Position numbers and translations under genes: made by a program. The notes under the pieces are model-generated. The model saw only the letters and a list, made by a program, of their open reading frames with translations. It was not told the origin of the DNA and ran no database searches. From JBBROS01 sp965213855 (GTDB lineage Bacteria; Pseudomonadota; Alphaproteobacteria; Acetobacterales; Acetobacteraceae): 64,000 nucleotides of DNA. This document shows positions 9,442 through 17,071 of this stretch, piece by piece. Positions within the stretch are counted from its first letter, which is position 1. Every line of letters begins with the position of its first letter. Location of the stretch: the NCBI GenBank assembly GCA_965213855.1, contig CBDCAA010000008.1, positions 248,001 to 312,000 on the forward strand, written 5' to 3'.

Positions 9442-10659
9442 GTGCCGTCGTTCCGCACCGTCGCCATCGATGCCGCCGGCGTGACCCAGCGCGCAACCAT
9501 CGAGGCCGGCAGCGAGGCCGAGGTCGTCGCCCGTCTGCAGCGCCAGGGCAGCATCCCCATGCGGGTGGACCGCGCCGGCGGGGCCCTCGGCGGCTTGCTG
9601 AACCGGGAGATCGGCCGCCGCGGCATGGGCCGGCAGGATGTCACGAACTTCACCCGCGAGCTCGCCGTCATGCTCGCGGCCGGCCAGGACCTGGACCGCT
9701 CGCTGCGTTTCCTAGTCGAGACGGCGCCCAACAAGCGCGTGCTCGCCACCACCGAGGCGCTGCGCCGCCGCGTGCGGGATGGCGGCGCGCTCGCCACCGC
9801 CCTGGCCGAACATCCTGGCAGCTTCCCGAAACTCTACGTCGGGCTGGTCCGTGCCGGGGAGGCGGGCGGCACCCTCGCCCAGACGCTCGAGCGCCTTGCG
9901 ACCCTGATGGAGCGCGAACGCAGCCTCGTCAGCAGCGTCCGGTCGGCCTTGATCTATCCGGCGCTGCTCACCCTGGCCGCCATCGGCTCGATCACCCTGC
10001 TGCTCACCCAGGTGCTGCCGCAATTCGTGCCGCTGTTCGAGGAGAACGGCGCCGTGCTGCCGCGGCCGACGCGGATCATGATCGCGGCCGGCGACGTGCT
10101 CGGCGAGTACGGCCTTTACCTGCTGCTCGGCCTGGCGGCCGCCGGCCTGGCCCTGCGTCAGGCGTTGCGCCGCCCCGGCCCGCGCCTGGTCTTGGACCGC
10201 CTGCTGCTGCGTCTCCCGGTCGTCGGTGGCCTGCTGCGGGAGGTGCTGGCGGCGCGCTTCACCCGCACGCTCGGCACGCTGCTGATCAACGGCGTCCCGC
10301 TCATCGGCACGCTCGGCATCGTCCAGGACGCCGTCGGCAACCAGGTCGCCGTCCGCGCGATCGAGCGCGCGACCATCGACGCGAAGGGCGGCGCCGGCCT
10401 CTCCCGCCCGCTCTCGCAGGCGGGCGTGTTCCCGCCCCGCACGATCCACCTGCTCCGCCTGGGAGAGGAAACGGCGCAGCTTGGCGCCATGGCCCTTCGC
10501 GCGGCCGAAATCCATGAGGAGGCGACCCGGCTCGGCGTCCAGCGCCTGGTCGCCCTGCTGGTGCCCGTGATCACCATCGTCATGGGTGCGGCCATCGCGG
10601 GCATCGTCTCCTCGCTGCTGCTCGCGATGCTCGGGCTGAACGACCTTGCCGCCCAATAA
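9442..10659 (+). CDS. gspF: Type II secretion inner-membrane platform protein GspF
   Basis: This 405-residue polytopic protein has two T2SSF repeats. The first includes FTRELAVMLAAGQDLDRSLRFLVE and the hydrophobic segment PALLTLAAIGSITLLLTQVL. The second includes RFTRTLGTLLINGVPLI and ends with VPVITIVMGAAIAGIVSSLL. A further membrane segment lies between them (YLLLGLAAAGLAL). GspF is the core inner-membrane platform that contacts GspE and GspL. GTG 9442 is two bases after the gspE stop. The gene overlaps gspH by 14 bases. Confidence 0.92.
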   Translation: MPSFRTVAIDAAGVTQRATIEAGSEAEVVARLQRQGSIPMRVDRAGGALGGLLNREIGRRGMGRQDVTNFTRELAVMLAAGQDLDRSLRFLVETAPNKRVLATTEALRRRVRDGGALATALAEHPGSFPKLYVGLVRAGEAGGTLAQTLERLATLMERERSLVSSVRSALIYPALLTLAAIGSITLLLTQVLPQFVPLFEENGAVLPRPTRIMIAAGDVLGEYGLYLLLGLAAAGLALRQALRRPGPRLVLDRLLLRLPVVGGLLREVLAARFTRTLGTLLINGVPLIGTLGIVQDAVGNQVAVRAIERATIDAKGGAGLSRPLSQAGVFPPRTIHLLRLGEETAQLGAMALRAAEIHEEATRLGVQRLVALLVPVITIVMGAAIAGIVSSLLLAMLGLNDLAAQ

Positions 10660-11083
10660 GACCGAGCGCGGGTTCACGTTGCTCGAGATGGTCGTCGTCC
10701 TTGCCATCATCGGGCTTGTCGCCGGCCTGGTCCTCTCGCGCGGCCCGCCGCACAGCGCCGCGCTTGACATGCGGCAGGCGGCGGCGGCCGTCGGCTCCGC
10801 CCTGCGCGGCGCCCGCGCGCGCGCGATCGCTGGCAACGCCCCGGTGGGCGTGCTGTTCGACACCGGCGCGGGCCGTCTCCGCGTCGCCGACGAGCGCTGG
10901 CGCACCCTGCCGCGCGGCCTCGCGGTCGCCGTGACGGTCGCGGCCGGGCAGGGGCTCACGATCGTGTTCCTCCCGGACGGCAGCTCCACCGGCGGCACCG
11001 TCGATCTCGCGGGCGCCGGCCGCGCCGCTCAGATCGGCGTCGACTGGCTCACCGGCCGCATCAGCGTCGCCGATGGACGCTGA
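10646..11083 (+). CDS. gspH: Type II secretion minor pseudopilin GspH
   Basis: This 145-residue pseudopilin has a 9-residue leader before the prepilin peptidase site RG|FTLLEM (Glu at +5), then a hydrophobic helix VVVLAIIGLVAGLVL and a small periplasmic domain with DMRQAAAAVGSALRGARARA. That layout and the lack of a GspG-type calcium loop favour GspH. The start is TTG 10646 inside the end of gspF, because it is the only start giving a short basic leader. It is expected to sit at or near the pseudopilus tip with GspI and GspJ. No separate gspG lies between gspF and this gene, where it usually does. Confidence 0.8.
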   Translation: MPPNKTERGFTLLEMVVVLAIIGLVAGLVLSRGPPHSAALDMRQAAAAVGSALRGARARAIAGNAPVGVLFDTGAGRLRVADERWRTLPRGLAVAVTVAAGQGLTIVFLPDGSSTGGTVDLAGAGRAAQIGVDWLTGRISVADGR

Positions 11084-11555
11084 GGGCCCGGTTGCCGGCT
11101 CGGGGGCGGCAACGGGCTTCACCCTCCTCGAAGTCCTCATCGCCTTCATCATCGCCGCCCTGGGCATCGCCGCCCTGCTGCAGGGCGCGTCCGGCGGGCT
11201 GCAGGGCGCTCAGGCGGCTGCACACTACGAGGAAGCCTTGTCCCGGGCGCAATCCCGGCTGGCCTTGCTCCAGTCGTTCCAGCCCGGCGAGCAGCGCGGC
11301 GACGATGGCGGCGGTTTCACCTGGCGTGTGCTGGTCCGGGCCGGCGACAGCGCCGCCGCGCCCGTGTCCGCCCGTTCTCCGGCACGCGGCGCCCAGCCGC
11401 CCGGCGCCGCGGCCCGCGAACCGCCGGACGCTGCCGCGCCCCGATTGGTCCTTTATACCGTCGACGTGTCCATCCTCTGGCAGCTCGATGGCGGCCCGCG
11501 CCAGGTCACGCTCCGCAGCCAGCGCCTCGGCCTCGCCGCGCCCGACGGGCCATGA
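11073..11555 (+). CDS. gspI: Type II secretion minor pseudopilin GspI
   Basis: This 160-residue pseudopilin has a 15-residue leader and the processing site TG|FTLLEVLIAF (Glu +5), followed by a long hydrophobic helix with IIAALGIAALLQGASGG. The periplasmic part ends with strands such as LYTVDVSILWQL. A Pro/Ala-rich stretch near residues 95-120 looks like a linker. GspI nucleates the GspI-J-K tip in studied systems. It overlaps gspH and gspJ, showing tight coupling. A gspK gene was not found here. Confidence 0.82.
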   Translation: MDAEGPVAGSGAATGFTLLEVLIAFIIAALGIAALLQGASGGLQGAQAAAHYEEALSRAQSRLALLQSFQPGEQRGDDGGGFTWRVLVRAGDSAAAPVSARSPARGAQPPGAAAREPPDAAAPRLVLYTVDVSILWQLDGGPRQVTLRSQRLGLAAPDGP

Positions 11556-12145
11556 CCGCCACGGTGCGCCGCCAGCCTGCCGGGTTCACCCTTCTGGAGC
11601 TGCTGGTCGGCCTTGTCGTGCTCGGCTTCATCCTTGCCGGGCTCACCCAGGGCGTCCGCTTCGGCCTGCGCGCGTCGGAGGCGCAGACCCGCCTGGTCGA
11701 CGGCCGCAGCGAGCTCGACGCCGTCGACCGCACCCTCCGGCGCCTGCTCACCCAGGCCGACCCCGGCAACGCCCACGATGGGCCCACCCTCCAGGGCGGC
11801 CCCGCCCGCATCGTGTTCGTCTCCGCACTGCCTGCGGCGCTCGCCGGCGCCCAGGAGCAGAACGCCGACCTCGGCCTCACGGTGGACGGCGCCCATCGCC
11901 TGGTCCTCCGCTGGTCGTTGCACCGTCATGCGCTGCGCACCGGGCCGCCGGCCGCGCCGCAGGAGGCGGAGCTGCTCCGCGGCGTCGACCATATCGACCT
12001 CGCCTACTGGCAGGACGGCTGGAAGACGGGTTGGACCCAGGCGAACCTGCCGGCCCTGATCCGGCTGCGCATCGTCTTTCCGCCGGACGACCCCCGGCAC
12101 TGGCCCGACATCGTCGCCGCGCCGGTCCGTCAACGCCCGGCCTGA
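11552..12145 (+). CDS. gspJ: Type II secretion minor pseudopilin GspJ
   Basis: This 197-residue pseudopilin has an 11-residue basic leader, cleavage site AG|FTLLELLVGL (Glu +5) and hydrophobic helix LVVLGFILAGLTQGV. The globular domain carries the GspJ features RSELDAVDRTLRRLL and LLRGVDHIDLAYWQDGWK. It overlaps gspI by four bases (ATGA) and is followed by a 41-base gap before gspL. In studied systems it is part of the pseudopilus tip that contacts substrate and secretin. Confidence 0.85.
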   Translation: MTATVRRQPAGFTLLELLVGLVVLGFILAGLTQGVRFGLRASEAQTRLVDGRSELDAVDRTLRRLLTQADPGNAHDGPTLQGGPARIVFVSALPAALAGAQEQNADLGLTVDGAHRLVLRWSLHRHALRTGPPAAPQEAELLRGVDHIDLAYWQDGWKTGWTQANLPALIRLRIVFPPDDPRHWPDIVAAPVRQRPA

Positions 12146-12186
12146 CCATCTGCCCAAGGCAAGGCGGATGCACTACATGAACGCCC

Positions 12187-13230
12187 ATGATCCGCGTCTT
12201 CCTGACTTGGTGGGCCCAGCAGCTCCTCTCGCTCTGGCCTGACCGCGCCGCGGCCCGGCGCGGCGACGCCGTGCTCCTGGCGCTGCGCCCCGATGCGGTC
12301 GCCGTCACGCTGCGCCGTGGCCGGCGGACCGGCACGCTCGGCGTGTTTCCGCTCACGGAGAACGGTATGGCGGCCCTCTCCACCGCCCTCGGCGGCCGGC
12401 GCGGCCCGGCCGAACTGCGCCTGCCCCCGGGCATGATGCTCGACCATCGCGTCACCCTCCCGCTTGCCGCCGAGCGGGAGCTGGATGGCGTGCTCCGATA
12501 CGAGATGAACCGGCTGACCCCGTTCTCGGCCGACGAGCTGCATTGGACCTACGCCGTCGAGCGGCGCGACCGGGCGCGGTCGCAGCTCCATGTGCGGCTG
12601 TGGATGGTGCTGCGGCAGCAGGTGTCCGGCGCGCTCGACATGCTCGGCCGCGCCGGCCTTCGCCCCGCCGCGCTCGGCGCGCAGGCCGACGGCGCCGAAA
12701 CGCTGATCCGGCTCGACGCGGTGAGGCCGGGCCCGTGGCGCCGCCGCGGCACGGCTGTCCTCGTCGCCCTGTGCGCCGGCTTGGCCGTCGCTGCCGTCGT
12801 CGTGCCCTTCTGGCAGCAGTCGCGCGCGTCAGACCGGATCGAGCGCCAGATCGCGCAGTATCGTCCGGCCGTCGATCGCGCGGAGGCGGTGCGCCGCAGC
12901 ATGGCCGCCGCTGCCGCCGGCGTCGACGTGGTCGCAGCCCAGCGCGCGAAGGTGGGTGACCCGCTCGCCATCCTCGCGACCCTGACCGACATCCTGCCCG
13001 ACGACACGGTCCTGACCGACTTCAGCCTGCGCCAGCGCGTCATCACGATGAGCGGCCAGTCCGCCACCGCCGCCCGCCTGATCCCGGCGCTCGCCGCCGA
13101 ACCCGTGCTGCGCGACCCGGCCTTCACCGCCCCCGTGACCCGCAACGAGACGATGCACATCGACGGGTTCTCGATCCGCGCGACCGCCGCCTCGCCCGCC
13201 GAGGCCGTCGCCGCCGTGACCCGGCGCTGA
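12187..13230 (+). CDS. gspL: Type II secretion assembly protein GspL (PilM/PilN-like)
   Basis: This 347-residue bitopic protein has an N-terminal cytoplasmic actin-like part (residues 1-175, with LLALRPDAVAVTL and LRYEMNRLTPFSADELHW). A single membrane helix follows, AVLVALCAGLAVAAVVVPFW near 190-210, then a periplasmic PilN-like domain with a coiled coil (RIERQIAQYRPAVDRAEAVR) and LATLTDILPDDTVLTDFSL. GspL links GspE to the membrane platform. It sits directly before gspM with two bases between stop and start. The family is clear; within it the protein resembles fused PilM-PilN versions common outside Gammaproteobacteria. Confidence 0.82.
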   Translation: MIRVFLTWWAQQLLSLWPDRAAARRGDAVLLALRPDAVAVTLRRGRRTGTLGVFPLTENGMAALSTALGGRRGPAELRLPPGMMLDHRVTLPLAAERELDGVLRYEMNRLTPFSADELHWTYAVERRDRARSQLHVRLWMVLRQQVSGALDMLGRAGLRPAALGAQADGAETLIRLDAVRPGPWRRRGTAVLVALCAGLAVAAVVVPFWQQSRASDRIERQIAQYRPAVDRAEAVRRSMAAAAAGVDVVAAQRAKVGDPLAILATLTDILPDDTVLTDFSLRQRVITMSGQSATAARLIPALAAEPVLRDPAFTAPVTRNETMHIDGFSIRATAASPAEAVAAVTRR

Positions 13231-13232
13231 GA

Positions 13233-13817
13233 ATGGCCAGCGGCGCCGGCAGCTTGCCGACCGGTCGGCCCGGCCAGGTCCTGGCGGTCCTGCTCGTGCT
13301 GCTCGTCGCGGCCCTCGCCTGGACCGTTGCGGCTGCACCGCTGCTGGACCGGTATGCCGAGCGGTCCGACGCCCTGGACCGGCGCGAGACGCTCGCCCGG
13401 CGAATGGCGCAGATCGCCGCCGACCTGCCCCGCTTGGAAGCCCGGGCCGCCAACGCTGCCGGGGCCGGCCCGCGCCCGGTCGCACTGCTCGCCGGCGCGT
13501 CCGATGCTGTCGCAGGCGCCGCCCTGCAACAGGCGCTGCAGGAGATGGCCGCCCAGTCCGGGACGGCGCTTTCGAGCACGGAGTCGCTGCCGCCGCAGCA
13601 GCTCGGCGCCTACCGCCTGATCGCCGTGCGGGTCGCGGTCAACGCGCCCTGGCCCAATCTGGTCGAGATGCTCCGGCGCGTCGACGAGTCGAAGCCGCAA
13701 CTGCTGGTCGACGACCTCCAGCTGCATGGACAGGCCGGGTATATCCGCCGCAGCGATGCGCCGCTGGACGCGTCGTTCACCGTCATGGGGTTCCGCGCCG
13801 GGACCGCCGGCCCGTGA
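13233..13817 (+). CDS. gspM: Type II secretion protein GspM
   Basis: This 194-residue bitopic protein has one N-terminal membrane helix (VLAVLLVLLVAALAWTVAAA), a periplasmic coiled coil around residues 45-75, and a ferredoxin-like C-terminal domain with YRLIAVRVAVNAPWPNLVEML and LLVDDLQL. That is the GspM (XcpZ-like, PilO-fold) plan, and the position directly after gspL supports it. It stabilises GspL in the inner-membrane platform. It overlaps the next gene by four bases. Confidence 0.8.
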   Translation: MASGAGSLPTGRPGQVLAVLLVLLVAALAWTVAAAPLLDRYAERSDALDRRETLARRMAQIAADLPRLEARAANAAGAGPRPVALLAGASDAVAGAALQQALQEMAAQSGTALSSTESLPPQQLGAYRLIAVRVAVNAPWPNLVEMLRRVDESKPQLLVDDLQLHGQAGYIRRSDAPLDASFTVMGFRAGTAGP

Positions 13818-14398
13818 CCGCCGCCGGCCTGCGCGTCGTTCTGCTGTTCGCGTTGGGCCTGCTGCTTGCCGGCACCGTCGGGCTGGAGCTGGCGTCCGGT
13901 CCGACCGTCGATCCGGGCGCCGCACCGGGCGCACCGGGCCCGGCGGCCCAGCAGGCGCCGGACCCGGCGCTGGACCCTGGGCCTAGCCAGTCCGAGATAC
14001 AGGGCATCTTGTCACGCCCCCTGTTCTCGCCCAACCGTCGCCCTCCCGCCGCCGGGGTCGCCGCGCCGGATGCGCCGCCGCCATCCCTGCCGCGGGTCGC
14101 CGGCATCCTCATGGACGGCAGCCAACGCAGCGTCATCTTCGCCACCGCCGAGGGCGTGAGACCGGTCGTGCTGAACGTCGGCGGCGAGGTGAACGGCTTC
14201 CGCGTGCAATCGATCGAGGACGGTCAGGTCACCCTGCTCGGCCCGGATGGCCCGCGCGTGCTTCACCCCACCTTCGACCAGGCCGCGCCCGCCCCGGCCA
14301 GCCGGCCCGCCCCGGCCCCGGCGTTCCAAGGCCTGACCGGTATTCCCGGCCTCCCGGGCCTACCCTCGCTTCCCCCCGGCCCCGGCCTGGCCCGGTAG
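13814..14398 (+). CDS. GspC/GspN-like type II secretion protein
   Basis: This 194-residue protein has an N-terminal membrane helix (VVLLFALGLLLAGTVGLEL), a Pro/Ala-rich linker (about 30-58) and a short homology region: ILSRPLFSPNRRPP, LPRVAGILMDGSQRSVIF, VLNVGGEVNGFRVQSI and QVTLLGPDGPR. Sequences of this type lie at the end of gspL-M operons and correspond to the HR domain that meets the secretin in GspC, though annotation varies between GspC and GspN. The C-terminus is a Pro/Gly-rich tail with repeated GLPG units rather than a PDZ domain. ATGA overlap with gspM. Last gene of the operon, convergent with ppkA. Confidence 0.65.
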   Translation: MTAAGLRVVLLFALGLLLAGTVGLELASGPTVDPGAAPGAPGPAAQQAPDPALDPGPSQSEIQGILSRPLFSPNRRPPAAGVAAPDAPPPSLPRVAGILMDGSQRSVIFATAEGVRPVVLNVGGEVNGFRVQSIEDGQVTLLGPDGPRVLHPTFDQAAPAPASRPAPAPAFQGLTGIPGLPGLPSLPPGPGLAR

Positions 14399-14447
14399 CG
14401 CATCAAGCCGCGCCCGGGCAATGCGCCAGGGCTGCCAACGAGCCCAG

Positions 14448-15641
14448 CTAACCTCCTCGGCCGATCCTGCGAAGCCGGTCGAGCAGGCCCGGCCGCGCCG
14501 GCGCGCCGTCCAGCAGAGCAAGGGCCGCTGCCGCCGAGGCCGGACGGTCCGCTAGGTCGGGTGCGAGCAGGGCAGCCGCCAACCGGGCCAGCTTCTCTGG
14601 CACGCCCTCCAGCGGTGGCACGGTCCGCCGAGCGGCTCGCGCCGTTTCGGCATCGCTCCCCATATCCAATTTCCGGCCCAGCGCTGCCGCAGCAAGGACC
14701 AGGCCCAGGCTGTACAGGTCCGACCGCGGGTCGGGCGGCGCGCCCGCCGCCGGGCCAAGCTGTTCGGGCGAGATCCACGAGTACTTGCCCGCGAAATCCA
14801 CCAGGAGCTGCACGTCATCCGGCTCGACCATCGGGCGCGCGACGCCGAAGTCGACGATGACCGGCGTCGCGCAATGGTCGTCGGCGAGGATGATGTTGTC
14901 GGGCGAGAGGTCGTTGTGGACGATCCCGGCCGCGTGCACGGCGCCGAGGGCGGCCGCGAGGCCATGCGTCATCGCCACCAGGTCGCCCACCGCCATGGGC
15001 CCCTCGCGCAGCCGGGCCGAAAGGGTCGCGCCGCGCACGTAGTCCATCACCAGCAGCAGGCGGCCGTCCGCATCGCGCAGCAGGCCCTGGCAGCCGACCA
15101 CGCCGGCGTGGCGCACGCGGGAGAGGTGGCGTGCCTCCTCCTGCAGCATCGTCGCCAAGGTCATGTCGAGCGTGTGCTGCGGCAGCAGGATCTTGACGGC
15201 GTGGTCGGTCCGCAGGTCGCGGTGGCGGGCGCGGTAGATCTCGCCGATGCCGCCGCGGGCGACCATTGCGCGTACGATGTAGGTGTTGGCGAGCAACTGG
15301 TTCGGCTGCAGCACGGCGGCGCCGGGCCAGTCGGGCGAGGCTTCCCCCGGCGTACGGAGCGAGAGGCGTTCGATCATGTCCCGCGCGGCGGTCGCGAGCG
15401 CACGCTGTTCCAGCGGTGGCCGCGGCCGGTGGTCGGCGTCGAAGGCGATCGCGCCGAGGAAGGCATGCAGGCGGTCGTCGAACCAGCTGCGGGCGGCCGC
15501 CCCTGGGAACGCGTCGCCCGAGAGGGCGTGGAGCCGGCGCAACTCGTCGCCATGCTCGTGCGGCAACCCGGCCGCAGCCGTCGCGGGGACGACGGTGGTC
15601 ACGTCCTCGGGTGCGGCGTCCAAGCGGTCGTCGGACGTCAT
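14448..15641 (-). CDS. ppkA: T6SS-associated serine/threonine protein kinase
   Basis: This 397-residue cytoplasmic Hanks-type kinase has a non-kinase N-terminal region of about 115 residues. The kinase domain shows MVARGGIGEIYRAR (glycine loop), HAVKIL (ATP lysine), HNDLSPDNII (catalytic loop, HND in place of HRD) and DFGVARP. The C-terminal lobe has SWISPEQLG and RSDLYSLGLVLA. It lacks the long membrane/periplasmic part of Pseudomonas PpkA and matches the shorter ImpN form. With the PppA phosphatase domain and FHA protein it forms the threonine-phosphorylation switch of this T6SS. It overlaps the upstream tagF/pppA gene by four bases and is last in the operon. Confidence 0.85.
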   Translation of the reverse strand: MTSDDRLDAAPEDVTTVVPATAAAGLPHEHGDELRRLHALSGDAFPGAAARSWFDDRLHAFLGAIAFDADHRPRPPLEQRALATAARDMIERLSLRTPGEASPDWPGAAVLQPNQLLANTYIVRAMVARGGIGEIYRARHRDLRTDHAVKILLPQHTLDMTLATMLQEEARHLSRVRHAGVVGCQGLLRDADGRLLLVMDYVRGATLSARLREGPMAVGDLVAMTHGLAAALGAVHAAGIVHNDLSPDNIILADDHCATPVIVDFGVARPMVEPDDVQLLVDFAGKYSWISPEQLGPAAGAPPDPRSDLYSLGLVLAAAALGRKLDMGSDAETARAARRTVPPLEGVPEKLARLAAALLAPDLADRPASAAAALALLDGAPARPGLLDRLRRIGRGG

Positions 15642-17071
15642 GCAGGCGCGCGGACGACGACGGCGGTGATGTTGTCGAGTGCGCCGGCGACCAGGCTGTC
15701 CTGCATCAGGCCCTCGACCATGCTGGCGGGATTGGTCCCGTTAAGGTGCAAAGCCAGCTCTTCGTCGTCGAGCGCCTTGATGATGCCGTCGCTGCAAAGC
15801 AGGAAGATGTCCCCGGCTTCGACCTGGCCGTTCACGCGGTCGACGAAGGCCTGTTCGGCCGCGCCCATGGCATGCGTGACCATCCCGCCGACCGAGGCCG
15901 CATGATCCTGGGTCAGCCGCTCCAGCCGGCCGCGGCGCCACAAGTAGGCGCGGCTGTCCCCGGACCACAGCACACAGTACTGCCCGGCATAGGTCACCAG
16001 CACAACGACGGTGGAGGCGACCACGGCGTCGTCGGCGATGGTCGCCGCCCGGGCGCGCAGCGCAGCGTTGGCGTCCTGCAGCAGGGTCGTCACATCGTCG
16101 ATCAGGCTGCGATAGCTGAGCGGGGGCAGCAACGTGCCGAGGTGCTCGACCACGGTCCGGCTTGCCTCCTGCGCGGCCTGGTGCCCGCCGACCCCGTCGG
16201 CGACGGCCCACAGCCCGACGTCCGGGCGCAGCAGCATCGCATCCTCGTTGTGCTTGCGGCGGGTGCCGGGATGGGTGCGCCCGGCGGCCGGGAGCGTCAT
16301 CGCGGGCTTCAGGAACAGCAGCGGCAGGTCGTCCAGCGTGGCGGCCGGCCCGTCTGGCCGCTCCCACCCCCAGGCGGACCAGTTGCCGTCGAGGAAGGCC
16401 GCGAAATTCGCCGGCGACGGCATTCCCGTGCCCAGCAGGACGGACGCGCGCACCCGCTCCGAACCCACCGTCCACCACAGGCTGAACTCGACGTTGTTGC
16501 CCATCAGCACGCGGTCGAGGATCTGCGCATAGGTCGCGGACATGTCGCCGGTCTCGGTCAGGTCCATCCGGACGGCATTGGCCGGCGCCTTCGAGCCCGC
16601 CCGGGCATAGGGCGGCACGCCGATGTCGAGGACCTGGCGATCGAACCGGTCGAAATCGAACCCGTCATCGAGTGACGTCAGGATCAGCCGCTCGGCCGCG
16701 TCGAACCAGTCGCGCGCGCTGTGGAACAGGGTGCCGGGCGAAAGGCAGCCCGGCAGTTGCGCCGCCAGGACCAACGGGAAGTAGCGGCCCACGCGGTCCA
16801 CGCTGGGGATCATCACGCCCGCGCTCGGGTGGGCGCCGCACAGGCCCGGGCCGAGCACGAAGCGCCAGATCGGCGTGTTCAGGTAGGCTGGCAGCCACCC
16901 GTCGCCCAGTTGGCGCCGGCTGGTCGCGATGGATCTCTGGAGCCAGGTGTCGAAGCCGTGGCGGAATGCCTCGTCAAGCCGGCGGCCGACGAAGTCGCCC
17001 CGCGCCGGCAGCTTGCCGAAGAAGCCGGGCTGCGGCGGCCCGGCCTGCTGCAGGGGCGCCGGCTGGCTCAC
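15638..17071 (-). CDS. tagF/pppA: TagF-PppA fusion: T6SS repressor domain plus PP2C phosphatase
   Basis: This 477-residue two-domain protein starts with a TagF/ImpM domain (about 10-230) with GFFGKLPARGDFVGRRL and SVDRVGRYFPLVLAAQ. The C-terminal half (about 240-477) is a PP2C phosphatase with THPGTRRKHNEDAM, VADGVGGH, LWSGDSRAYLWR, LLCSDGIIKAL and ALDNITAVVV, the metal-binding Asp set. In other bacteria TagF and PppA are often separate and both repress T6SS assembly: PppA removes threonine phosphates from the FHA protein, TagF acts post-translationally. GTG 17071 overlaps the tssM stop; the longer upstream frame lies inside tssM and is not coding. Confidence 0.88.
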   Translation of the reverse strand: MSQPAPLQQAGPPQPGFFGKLPARGDFVGRRLDEAFRHGFDTWLQRSIATSRRQLGDGWLPAYLNTPIWRFVLGPGLCGAHPSAGVMIPSVDRVGRYFPLVLAAQLPGCLSPGTLFHSARDWFDAAERLILTSLDDGFDFDRFDRQVLDIGVPPYARAGSKAPANAVRMDLTETGDMSATYAQILDRVLMGNNVEFSLWWTVGSERVRASVLLGTGMPSPANFAAFLDGNWSAWGWERPDGPAATLDDLPLLFLKPAMTLPAAGRTHPGTRRKHNEDAMLLRPDVGLWAVADGVGGHQAAQEASRTVVEHLGTLLPPLSYRSLIDDVTTLLQDANAALRARAATIADDAVVASTVVVLVTYAGQYCVLWSGDSRAYLWRRGRLERLTQDHAASVGGMVTHAMGAAEQAFVDRVNGQVEAGDIFLLCSDGIIKALDDEELALHLNGTNPASMVEGLMQDSLVAGALDNITAVVVRAPA

